Numbered from the stretch's first letter, positions 1-5,715 are shown. The stretch is DNA of 5,772 bases from Akkermansiaceae bacterium (GCA_028293225.1 JAQGPE010000471.1:1-5772); one strand, 5' to 3'. Numbers and translations are program-made. Notes: generated by a model not told the origin, from the letters alone.

Positions 1-757
1 CATGGGCGCAGCGGCCCTGGGCGATCTCGTTTTCGTGGTGCGGGAAGACCAGGTCGACGCCGCCGGAGTGCAGGTCGAAGTCCGCGCCCAGGTATTCCTG
101 GATCATGGCCGAGCACTCGAGGTGCCAGCCCGGACGGCCCTCGCCCCATGGCGACGGCCAGAAATTTTCACCGTCCTCGGGCTTGCGGGCCTTCCAGAGC
201 ACGAAGTCGGAGAGGCCCTCCTTTTCATACTCGTCGGCATTGGCGCGGGTGTTCTGGGTCTTGCCCAGCTCCAGTTCGCGCTGGTCGAGCCGTGACAGCT
301 TTCCGTAGCCGGGGAAGGAGGCGATGTTGAAATAGACCGAGCCGTCCTCGGAGGCGTAGGCGTTGCCCTTTTCCACCAGCGTGGAAATCATGTCGACGAT
401 CTGCGGGATGTGCTCGATCGCGCCGGGCTCCACGTGGGGAGCGAGCAGGCCGAGCTTGCCGCAGTCGGCCTGGAACTTCTCCGTCCAGAAGGCGGTGAAG
501 TCGCCCAGCGTCCGGCCGGCGGCCTGGGAGTCGCGGATCGTCTTGTCGTCGACATCCGTGATGTTGCGGACGTGGAAGGTCCGGGTGCCGCCGGTCTCCA
601 GCGTGCGGCGGAAGACGTCCTGGAGCACGAAGGTGCGGAAGTTCCCGATGTGCGCGGGGCCGTAGACCGTGGGACCGCAGCAGTAGAAGCGGTAGGTCGA
701 ACCATCCAGGGGGCGCAGCTGCTTGAGCTCGCGACCCATCGTGTCAAAGAGGCGCAT
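1..757 (-). CDS. cysS: Cysteinyl-tRNA synthetase, N-terminal 252 residues (runs off left edge)
   Basis: Class I aminoacyl-tRNA synthetase that activates cysteine with ATP and charges tRNA-Cys in the cytoplasm. The frame is open from an ATG at 757 to the left edge, giving 252 residues, a little over half of the usual 450-500. Visible family marks are CCGPTVYGPAHIGN (residues 26-39), holding the HIGH-type signature as HIGN at 36-39; NITDVDDK at 65-72; GWHLECSAM at 210-218; and GGVDLVFPHHENEIAQ at 232-247. By family knowledge the four zinc ligands that recognise the cysteine thiol correspond to C27, C215, H240 and E244, all present. The KMSKS loop and the anticodon-binding domain lie outside the window. 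ATG 757 is preferred over ATG 739 because residues 1-7 align with the usual short strand before the Rossmann fold. No Shine-Dalgarno sequence and no T-box leader is visible. A small membrane-protein ORF lies 59 bp upstream on the same strand. Confidence 0.97.
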   Translation of the reverse strand, partial: MRLFDTMGRELKQLRPLDGSTYRFYCCGPTVYGPAHIGNFRTFVLQDVFRRTLETGGTRTFHVRNITDVDDKTIRDSQAAGRTLGDFTAFWTEKFQADCGKLGLLAPHVEPGAIEHIPQIVDMISTLVEKGNAYASEDGSVYFNIASFPGYGKLSRLDQRELELGKTQNTRANADEYEKEGLSDFVLWKARKPEDGENFWPSPWGEGRPGWHLECSAMIQEYLGADFDLHSGGVDLVFPHHENEIAQGRCAH

Positions 758-816
758 GACCGGGAGGGGAAATCCGAGGGGGGCGGCCGCACAACCGCCG
801 CGGACCTGGGCTGATT

Positions 817-927
817 TCAGCCGATGATGCCGACCTGCAGGGCGAGCCGGTAAAGCGCGTAGCAGAAGGCAACCACCAGGAAAAAGGTGAAAACGTAGAC
901 GCTTTTCTCGATCTGAGTGCGGGTCAT
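817..927 (-). CDS. Small single-span membrane protein, 36 residues, unknown function
   Basis: A short ORF from ATG 927 to TGA 817-819 encodes a polar start (MTRTQIEKS), one strongly hydrophobic span at about residues 10-30 (YVFTFFLVVAFCYALYRLAL) and a short tail QVGIIG. This is the profile of a one-pass inner-membrane microprotein. I do not recognise a family. The frame stays open upstream to an ATG at 1107 (96 residues), but the added part is Arg/Ser/Pro-rich and looks like translated GC-rich intergenic DNA, so the short start is preferred. A promoter-like TTGGCT-17-TACAAC ends 9 nt before this ATG, which would give a very short or leaderless mRNA. The gene ends 59 bp before cysS on the same strand, so the two could be co-transcribed. 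It could still be a chance ORF. Confidence 0.45.
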   Translation of the reverse strand: MTRTQIEKSVYVFTFFLVVAFCYALYRLALQVGIIG

Positions 928-936
928 GGCGGGCGC

Positions 937-965
937 GTTGTAGGCCCGGCGGGGGCGGGAGCCAA
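937..965 (-). promoter_or_regulatory. Candidate sigma-70-type promoter for the small ORF and cysS
   Basis: Read on the minus strand, TTGGCT (965-960) is followed after exactly 17 nt by TACAAC (942-937). Each hexamer matches 4 of 6 bases of the TTGACA and TATAAT consensus. The -10 box ends 9 nt before the ATG at 927, so a start 6-8 nt downstream would give an almost leaderless transcript. That would fit the lack of a Shine-Dalgarno sequence. It is a weak match in GC-rich DNA, supported by position only. Confidence 0.3.
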
Positions 966-1073
966 GGCAGAAAATCATCCGCGGCGGCGGGCGGAGCGAA
1001 AAACCGCGCGGCGACGATGATGCCGGTCCGCGCCGCGATGACGAACACCGTCCCGACAACCGCGCACCGGGCG

Positions 1074-1093
1074 CTTGACCCCTGAGCGTCAAG
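1074..1093. promoter_or_regulatory. Inverted repeat CTTGAC-n8-GTCAAG upstream of ilvC
   Basis: CTTGAC (1074-1079) and GTCAAG (1088-1093) form perfect 6-bp arms with an 8-bp spacer, 65 bp before the ilvC start. The left arm also contains TTGACC, a good -35 match, but the best-placed -10 (CAGCTT at 1098-1103) is poor. It could be an operator for a dimeric regulator or a small hairpin in the leader. The rest of the 928-1157 intergenic region is GC-rich and shows nothing else I can support, including no T-box or attenuator. Confidence 0.2.
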
Positions 1094-1157
1094 TCTCCAG
1101 CTTTCACGCCCGCCGCGGCCCGATGTCACGGCGTTTCCCCACAGACCACCTATCGCC

Positions 1158-2204
1158 ATGGCAGCGAAGATCTATACCAACAAGGACGCGTCCCTCGCGC
1201 CGCTGAAAAAGAAAACCCTGGCCGTGATCGGCTTCGGGTCCCAGGGCCACGCCCACGCTCTCAATCTCAAGGACAGCGGCCTGAACGTCGTCATCGGCCT
1301 CTACAAGAAGTCGAAGTCCCGCGAGGTTGCCAAGAAGCTCGGCTTCGAAGTCATGGACACCGCGGACGCGGTCAAGGCTGCCGACGTCATCTTCGTTGCC
1401 ACTCCCGACACGGTGGTGCCTGAAGTCTACGTCAAGGACATCGCCCCGAACCTGAGCAAGGGCAAGACCCTGCTTTTCTCCCACGGCTTCGCGGTCTTCT
1501 TCAAGACCATCGACCTGCCGAAGGACATCAACGTCATCCTCGTCGCGCCAAAGGGCCCGGGCCACACGGTCCGCTCCCAGTTTGTCGACGGCAAGGGCGT
1601 TCCCGGCCTGATCGCCGTGGAGCAGGACGCCGACGGCAAGGCCAAGGACATCGCCCTGGCCTGGGCCCGCGGCATCGGCTGCACCCGCGCCGGTGTGTTC
1701 GAAACCAACTTCCGTGAAGAAACGGTGACCGACCTCTTCGGCGAGCAGTGCGTGCTTTGCGGCGGCGCCTCCGCGCTGGTGAAGGCCGGCTTCGAAGTGC
1801 TGGTGGAAGCCGGCTACGCTCCGGAGATGGCCTATTTCGAGTGCCTCCACGAGCTGAAGCTGATCGTCGACCTGATGAACGAGCAGGGCCTGGCCGGCAT
1901 GCGCTTCTCCATCTCCGAAACCGCCGAGTGGGGTGACGTGAGCGTGGGGCCGAAGATCATCGACGCTTCCGTCAAGAAGCGCATGGCCAAGCAGCTCAAG
2001 GAAATCGAGAGCGGCAAGTTCGCCAAGGACTGGATCCAGGAATACAAGGACGGCTACCCGCGCTTCAACGCGATCCGCAAGGAAGAGGCTTCCCACCAGA
2101 TCGAAAAGGTCGGTGAAAAGCTCCGCTCCACCATGAGCTGGATCAAGCAGAAGAAGATCAAGGCCGGCGCTTCCCAGGCCAGCTACGTGTCGAACTCGAA
2201 GTAA
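1158..2204 (+). CDS. ilvC: Ketol-acid reductoisomerase, class I (348 residues)
   Basis: Second common step of valine, isoleucine and leucine synthesis: Mg-dependent alkyl migration and NADPH reduction of acetolactate or acetohydroxybutyrate, in the cytoplasm. The N-terminal Rossmann domain shows [17 protein letters not shown] at 25-41. The loop after the second strand, GLYKKSKS (47-54), keeps the two serines (52, 54) that in this family bind the NADPH 2'-phosphate. SHGF (108-111) and PKGPGH (131-136) line the active site. The C-terminal knotted helical domain carries the expected Mg ligands D192 and E196 (TDLFGEQ), E228 and E232 (FECLHE), and the SETAEWGD block at 253-260. The length fits the short class I form rather than the approximately 490-residue E. 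coli-type enzyme. The start matches family N-termini. No clear Shine-Dalgarno sequence precedes it. It stands alone, with no ilvB or ilvN in view, and is closed by a strong terminator at 2230-2265. Confidence 0.98.
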   Translation: MAAKIYTNKDASLAPLKKKTLAVIGFGSQGHAHALNLKDSGLNVVIGLYKKSKSREVAKKLGFEVMDTADAVKAADVIFVATPDTVVPEVYVKDIAPNLSKGKTLLFSHGFAVFFKTIDLPKDINVILVAPKGPGHTVRSQFVDGKGVPGLIAVEQDADGKAKDIALAWARGIGCTRAGVFETNFREETVTDLFGEQCVLCGGASALVKAGFEVLVEAGYAPEMAYFECLHELKLIVDLMNEQGLAGMRFSISETAEWGDVSVGPKIIDASVKKRMAKQLKEIESGKFAKDWIQEYKDGYPRFNAIRKEEASHQIEKVGEKLRSTMSWIKQKKIKAGASQASYVSNSK

Positions 2205-2229
2205 TTCGGGCAGCGATCCGTTTGTTTTC

Positions 2230-2265
2230 AAGCCCGGCTTTTCCCGCGTGGAAGCCGGGCTTTTT
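2230..2265 (+). terminator. Rho-independent terminator of ilvC
   Basis: AAGCCCGGCTT (2230-2240) pairs perfectly with AAGCCGGGCTT (2252-2262) across an 11-nt loop, and the 3' arm runs into TTTTT (2261-2265). It begins 26 bp after the ilvC stop codon. The minus-strand reading lacks a T-run, so it acts mainly in the plus direction and separates ilvC from the transporter gene. Confidence 0.92.
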
Positions 2266-2347
2266 CGTGGCCGGACGCGGCGCGTGTTTGCCCCGGAAGA
2301 CCGGGTTGGAAACGGCCCCGAAATTCCACCGATGCCGCCGGAGGTTC

Positions 2348-2376
2348 TTGCAACCGGTCTAACGGCCGTTTAGGAG
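2348..2376 (+). promoter_or_regulatory. Candidate promoter with embedded palindrome before the MFS gene
   Basis: TTGCAA (2348-2353) is followed after 17 nt by TAGGAG (2371-2376), which keeps only T, A and the fifth-position A of the -10 consensus. The spacer contains the perfect 10-bp palindrome AACGGCCGTT (2361-2370), 38 bp before the ATG. A palindrome with a central GC in a spacer is where a LacI-type or similar dimeric repressor could bind, but neither element is strong on its own. Confidence 0.25.
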
Positions 2377-2408
2377 ACCTTTCTTACCCAAGAACGGAAT
2401 CCATCGAC

Positions 2409-4001
2409 ATGAGCGACGAGCGACAAAATAAAACCATCTTCTGGGGGTGCTTCATCGCCCTCATCACCACCGCGTTCGCGTTCATCACGCGCGCCTTCCT
2501 GGTCAACGATCCCGCCTTGTGGCCCGCCGAGTTCGGCCTGGACAAGGTGCAGGCTGGCGTGTTGTTCGGCGCGGGCATCTGGCCGTTCGCGATCTCGATC
2601 ATTCTGTTCAGCCTGGTGATCGACAAGATCGGTTACCGCATCGCGATGCTGTTCAGCTTCGTGTGCTACGCCGCCTACGCCGCCATGGCGCTGAAGGCTT
2701 ACGGCATCGTCCATCCCGGCGGTGCGGCCCTCACGGGCGACGCCCTGCTCGCCGCCCAGAAGCAGGCCTACGACTGCCTCTACTACGGCTCGATCATCCT
2801 GGGTCTCGGCAACGGCACGGTGGAAGCTTTCGCCAACCCGCTGGTCGCCACCATTTTCAGCCGCGAAAAGACCAAGTGGCTCAACATGCTTCACGCCGGC
2901 TGGCCGGGTGGCCTGGTGCTCGGTGGCCTGCTGACCCTGCTGCTCGGCAAGCAGGTGGCGGCCGACTGGCGCGTGCTGGTTTACCTCATCGCCCTGCCTG
3001 CCGTGGTCTACGTGCTGATCCTGGTCCGCGCCAAGTTCCCGGTGAACGAACGCGTCGCCGCCGGCACCAGCTACCGTGAGATGCTCGCCGAACTCGGCGT
3101 CCTCGGCGCGGCTCTGGCCAGCTATCTGGTGGTTGCGCAGCTCGGCCAGATCTTCAACTGGAACACCAACATGGTTCTCGGGATCGTGGCCGTGGTCGTC
3201 ATCGCCTACGGCGCTTACTGCCGCTCGTTCGGCCGCCCGCTGCTGTTCCTGCTCTGCCTGGTGATGATGCCGCTGGCGACCACCGAACTCGGCACCGACG
3301 GCGCCATCACCGGCATCATGGAAGAGCCGCTGAGAGCCGCGAATCACAATCCGCTCTGGGTGCTGATTTACACGTCGGCGATCATGTGCTTCCTGCGCTT
3401 CCGCGCCGGTGCGATCGCCCACCGCATCAGCCCGCTGGGCCTGCTCTGCTGCTGTTCGTTGCTCGCCATTCTCGGCCTGCTGGCCCTGGCCCACGCTTCC
3501 GGCCTGGTCCTGATCTTCGCCGCCGCCACGCTCTATGCCTGCGGTAAGACCTTCTTCTGGCCAACCACGCTCGCCGTGGTCGCCGAGCAGTATCCGAAGG
3601 GCGGCGCGCTGACCCTGAACGCCATCGCCGGCATCGGCATGCTGACGGTCGGCATCATCGGCGGCCCGCTGATCGGCGCGCTGCAGGAGAAGTCCGCGCA
3701 CACCGCGGTCGCCGCGCAGAAGCCGGCCCTGGTCGAGCAGATCTCGGCACCGGGCCACTACATCCTCGGTGACTACACCGCCGCGGACGAAGCCAAGATC
3801 GCGACCCTGCCTGAAAAGGACAAGGCCGAGGTCGAAGGCATCGTCAAGCACGCCAAGCAGGGCGCGCTCGGCACGGTGGCGATCTTCCCGGGCATCATGC
3901 TGCTGAGCTTCCTGGCCATGATCCTCTACTTCCGCTCCCGCGGCGGCTACAAGCCGGTGCTGATCGACGCTCCGAAACAACCGCTGACGGAAGCCAGATG
4001 A
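2409..4001 (+). CDS. Major facilitator superfamily transporter, 530 residues, substrate unknown
   Basis: Secondary transporter of the inner membrane. The protein is highly hydrophobic, with about 12-14 candidate spans starting at residues 11-32 and ending at 490-508. Between the second and third spans, DKIGYR (72-77) matches the core of MFS motif A. The segment GLGNGTVEAFANPLVATIF (132-150), followed by LNMLHAGWPGG (158-168), resembles the fourth and fifth spans of FucP-like sugar:proton symporters, so sugar uptake is a reasonable guess, not a demonstrated substrate. At 530 residues it is longer than the usual 400-440. Much of the excess is a polar stretch at about 428-487, rich in Lys, Glu and Ala, just before the last span. 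The ATG at 2409 is followed by a short polar N-terminus and then the first span; only a weak GGA lies about 10 nt upstream. The gene has its own terminator and an independent upstream region, so it is not in an operon with ilvC. Confidence 0.9.
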   Translation: MSDERQNKTIFWGCFIALITTAFAFITRAFLVNDPALWPAEFGLDKVQAGVLFGAGIWPFAISIILFSLVIDKIGYRIAMLFSFVCYAAYAAMALKAYGIVHPGGAALTGDALLAAQKQAYDCLYYGSIILGLGNGTVEAFANPLVATIFSREKTKWLNMLHAGWPGGLVLGGLLTLLLGKQVAADWRVLVYLIALPAVVYVLILVRAKFPVNERVAAGTSYREMLAELGVLGAALASYLVVAQLGQIFNWNTNMVLGIVAVVVIAYGAYCRSFGRPLLFLLCLVMMPLATTELGTDGAITGIMEEPLRAANHNPLWVLIYTSAIMCFLRFRAGAIAHRISPLGLLCCCSLLAILGLLALAHASGLVLIFAAATLYACGKTFFWPTTLAVVAEQYPKGGALTLNAIAGIGMLTVGIIGGPLIGALQEKSAHTAVAAQKPALVEQISAPGHYILGDYTAADEAKIATLPEKDKAEVEGIVKHAKQGALGTVAIFPGIMLLSFLAMILYFRSRGGYKPVLIDAPKQPLTEAR

Positions 4002-4063
4002 TTCGAGAGGCTGGCCGACAGATTAATTGACTGACAAACACAATGATTTCTCGGCCCATGATG

Positions 4064-4096
4064 AACGGCGGCTCCTTTGCGGGGGCCGCCGTTTTT
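4064..4096 (+). terminator. Rho-independent terminator of the MFS gene
   Basis: AACGGCGGCTCC (4064-4075) pairs with GGGGCCGCCGTT (4082-4093), a 12-bp stem including one G-U pair, over the 6-nt loop TTTGCG. The T-run extends to 4096. It lies 62 bp after the transporter stop and marks the boundary before the repeat region. Confidence 0.9.
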
Positions 4097-4105
4097 CGTG
4101 GCGGG

Positions 4106-4140
4106 ATTGGAAGATGGAAGATGGAGGATGGAGTGCGAAG
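4106..4140. repeat. Left heptamer array flanking element A
   Basis: Five consecutive 7-bp units can be read: ATTGGAA, GATGGAA, GATGGAG, GATGGAG, TGCGAAG. The GATGGAn units are the reverse complement of the CCATCCT-type units at 4558-4599. The last units contain GTGCGAA, the reverse complement of TTCGCAC found at 4506-4533. The array therefore mirrors the two arrays on the other side of element A. Confidence 0.75.
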
Positions 4141-4148
4141 AATGCCAG

Positions 4149-4491
4149 CGCCTCCGAGAGGGCCAAGGGCCCGGCACCATACCAGCCTAGGCCGCAGCGA
4201 AGCGAAGGCCTAGGACTCAAAGTCCACGGCGCAGCCGCACGACGAACGCCGGAGGGCGTGATGCGGAGCGGGAGATGGCGGGGCGTTCGGTGGGTTGGGG
4301 CAGGCATTTCCCGAAGGGGTGGGCGGCAGGCACTGGCTGCAAGGTTCGGCACGGGGATGAGGCGGGCGCTCCTTTGCCCCCTGAACTGCGCCATTTCTCC
4401 CGCGCCCGTCTTGCGTCTACGACGAGCCTAGTAGACCTAGGCCTGGCGGCCTAGGCTGGTATGGGACCGGGCCTTTGGCCCTTTTGAGGCG
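4149..4491. repeat. Hairpin-rich dispersed element, copy A (about 343 bp)
   Basis: The element is bounded by CGCCTC (4149-4154) and GAGGCG (4486-4491), with imperfect terminal inverted repeats of roughly 60 bp. Each end holds two nested hairpins: GGGCC-n3-GGCCC (4160-4172 and 4469-4481) and CCTAGGCC...GGCCTAGG (4186-4214 with a 13-nt loop; 4436-4455 with a 4-nt loop). Between them lies the shared motif ATACCAGCCTAGGCC. The core (4215-4435) includes further stems: CGGC-gca-GCCG (4227-4237), CGAACGCC/GGCGTTCG (4243-4250 and 4282-4289) and CGTC-tac-GACG (4414-4424). It matches copy B in the same orientation, with identical runs of 45 bp (4346-4390), 33 bp (4296-4328) and 27 bp (4254-4280), separated by diverged patches. 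No convincing protein is encoded; ORFs through it are Arg/Gly/Pro-rich shadows. A non-autonomous MITE- or REP/BIME-like element is the best reading. Confidence 0.88.
4469..4485 (+). terminator. Terminator-like hairpin at right end of element A
   Basis: GGGCC-TTT-GGCCC (4469-4481) runs into TTTT at 4482-4485 on the plus strand. The stem is short (5 bp) and the MFS gene already has a stronger terminator upstream, so this may only be an accident of the element end. In copy B the same hairpin lacks the T-run. Confidence 0.25.
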
Positions 4492-4505
4492 GCGGCGTTT
4501 TTTGC

Positions 4506-4533
4506 TTCGCACTTGCCACTTTTCACTTCGCAC
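4506..4533. repeat. Four degenerate heptamers, TTNNCAC type
   Basis: The 28 bp read exactly as TTCGCAC, TTGCCAC, TTTTCAC, TTCGCAC. The reverse complement of the unit, GTGCGAA, occurs once at 4133-4139 on the other side of element A. Short heptamer tandem arrays of this kind are known as dispersed repeats in some bacterial genomes. Copy B has none nearby. Confidence 0.75.
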
Positions 4534-4557
4534 CATTCCCGAACCACCTGCGGCGCG

Positions 4558-4599
4558 CCATCCACCATCCTCCATCCTCCAACCTCCATCCTCCATCCC
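4558..4599. repeat. Six heptamers, CCATCCT type
   Basis: The 42 bp read as CCATCCA, CCATCCT, CCATCCT, CCAACCT, CCATCCT, CCATCCC. They are in reverse-complement relation to the GATGGAn units at 4106-4133. The array abuts the TGA stop codon (4600-4602) of the minus-strand membrane protein gene, so array growth or loss would change the sequence directly after that gene. CT-rich DNA continues leftward into the coding 3' end. Confidence 0.85.
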
Positions 4600-5289
4600 T
4601 CACCTCCCCTCTTCCCTCTGCGGATTCTGCGCACTCCGCGGTTCATCCCCCGAAGCCTCCTCGGTGTCCTTCAAAGCGGTTGGCTCGGCGGTCCCCTTTT
4701 CGGTCAGCTTCTCGGCCTGGATGTCGAGGAGAGCCGACAGCGGCTGGTCGAGGGTGAGGCCTTTCACCTTCGGCGGCCTGGCCCAGCGGGGTTCCTGCCG
4801 CTCCAGGCGGTGCAGCGAATTTTCCTCGTGCAGCTTGCGGAGCTGGGCGACCCAGCGGCGGTCCATCCAGCGGTTGAACCACCACAGGCCGCGGCCGGTC
4901 AGGACGGTCAGCAGGACGCCGCAGGTCCACGCGACGGACATGGCGAGGCGGTGACCGCGAAAGGTGTTGGTCACGACGACCATCGACATGGCGATTTCCA
5001 CCGCGATCAGGATCGCCCAGGTCCAGACGGTGGTGGACTCAGGGGCCAGGAAGATCCGGGCCACGACCAAACCGACACCGAAGACCCCGAAGCCGACGCC
5101 GAGCGAGGTCAGCAGGCCGAAATCGAACTGCCCCACGTCGTGCAGCGACAGCGATCCGTCCACCAGCATCCCGGCGGCGATGCAGGCCGCGCCGACGGCG
5201 AAGCCGAGCACGACGGTCACGGTGAACATGAACCAGTGCCTGACCAGCAGCCCGAAGCCTTCCGTGAAATAACTGCCGCCAAAGCCCAT
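4600..5289 (-). CDS. Four-span membrane protein with charged C-terminal tail, unknown function
   Basis: 229 residues from ATG 5289 to TGA 4600-4602. Hydrophobic spans fall at about residues 18-42, 58-81, 87-106 and 114-132. A Trp/Arg-rich segment follows the last span (GLWWFNRWMDRRW, 134-146), then a hydrophilic tail (147-229) that becomes Glu/Lys-rich and low in complexity near the end. The positive charges after span four suggest a cytoplasmic tail. I recognise no family and no catalytic motif. ATG 5289 is the only possible start, because an in-frame TAG lies 15 bp upstream (5305-5307) and no GTG or TTG intervenes. No clear Shine-Dalgarno sequence is present. The opposite-strand frame over the same DNA is His/Gln/Asp/Gly-rich and looks like an antisense shadow, whereas this frame has coherent membrane spans. 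The gene stands alone between the two copies of the dispersed element, and its stop codon abuts a heptamer array. Confidence 0.82.
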   Translation of the reverse strand: MGFGGSYFTEGFGLLVRHWFMFTVTVVLGFAVGAACIAAGMLVDGSLSLHDVGQFDFGLLTSLGVGFGVFGVGLVVARIFLAPESTTVWTWAILIAVEIAMSMVVVTNTFRGHRLAMSVAWTCGVLLTVLTGRGLWWFNRWMDRRWVAQLRKLHEENSLHRLERQEPRWARPPKVKGLTLDQPLSALLDIQAEKLTEKGTAEPTALKDTEEASGDEPRSAQNPQREEGR

Positions 5290-5375
5290 CGCGCGGCCCC
5301 CACCCTAGGCGGGACGGACGCAGCGTAAAGGGACGATTTGCGAATGGGATGCGGCCCCCCAGCCCCTGACGCCAC

Positions 5376-5715
5376 CGCCTCCGGAGGGCCAAAGGCCCGG
5401 CCCGATACCAGCCTAGGCCGCAGGCCTAGGACCAGAAGCCTACGGCAAAGCCGCACGACGAACGCCGGGGGCGTGATGCGGAGCGGGAGATGGCGAGGCG
5501 TTCGGTGGGTGGGGCAGGCATTTCCCGAAGGGGTGGGCGGCATGCTCCGAGGGCAGGAATCGGCACGGGGATGAGGCGGGCGCTCCTTTGCCCCCTGAAC
5601 TGCGATACTCCTCCCGCGCCCGTCTTGCGGCTATCGCCGGCCATGAAGGACCTAGGCCTGCGCTTCGCTGCGGCCTAGGCTGGTATGGGGCCGGGCCTTT
5701 GGCCCTCCGGAGGCG
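5376..5715. repeat. Hairpin-rich dispersed element, copy B (340 bp)
   Basis: The second copy lies in the same orientation as copy A, 1227 bp to the right. CGCCTCC (5376-5382) and GGAGGCG (5709-5715) bound it, and the terminal inverted repeats are cleaner than in A. Palindromes are CCTCCGGAGG (5378-5387 and 5704-5713), GGGCC-n3-GGCCC (5386-5398 and 5693-5705), CCTAGGCC-gca-GGCCTAGG (5412-5430) and CCTAGGCC with a 13-nt loop (5651-5679). The core again has CGGC-aaa-GCCG (5443-5453), CGAACGCC/GGCGTTCG (5459-5466 and 5497-5504) and CGGC-tatc-GCCG (5628-5639). Identical runs with A are at 5560-5604, 5510-5542 and 5469-5495. No transposase is encoded and no heptamer arrays flank this copy. The 5290-5375 gap before it holds no promoter I can support. 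Confidence 0.88.

Noticed and set aside
758..816. T-box riboswitch before cysS
   Set aside because: Only 59 bp separate the small ORF from cysS, and no T-box sequence or terminator hairpin is visible there.
817..1107. 96-residue version of the small membrane protein
   Set aside because: The extra N-terminal residues are Arg/Ser/Pro-rich and look like translated intergenic DNA. The hydrophobic span is fully contained in the 36-residue form.
1104..2231. 375-residue minus-strand ORF antisense to ilvC
   Set aside because: The plus strand encodes a complete ketol-acid reductoisomerase with all its metal ligands. The antisense frame is a composition artefact.
2370..3980. 536-residue minus-strand ORF antisense to the MFS gene
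   Set aside because: It is His/Gln/Asp/Arg/Gly-rich without domain character, a typical shadow in GC-rich DNA. The plus-strand frame has coherent membrane spans and MFS motifs.
4027..4431. Protein-coding potential of element A (and similar ORFs at 5338-5678 in B)
   Set aside because: Several overlapping frames on both strands stay open at once, with Arg/Gly/Pro-rich products, and insertions or deletions between A and B shift the frame. The conserved features are stems, not codons.
4431..4455. Classical REP unit (GTAG followed by a palindrome)
   Set aside because: GTAG precedes the CCTAGG hairpin at this one end only. Copy B and the left ends lack it, so it cannot be called a typical RAYT-linked REP from this window.
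4506..4599. CRISPR array
   Set aside because: The units are contiguous degenerate 7-mers with no spacers, and there are no cas genes.
4513..5328. 271-residue plus-strand ORF over the four-span protein gene
   Set aside because: Its start lies in repeat DNA and its body is Asp/Gln/His/Gly-rich low-complexity, whereas the minus frame has ordered transmembrane segments.
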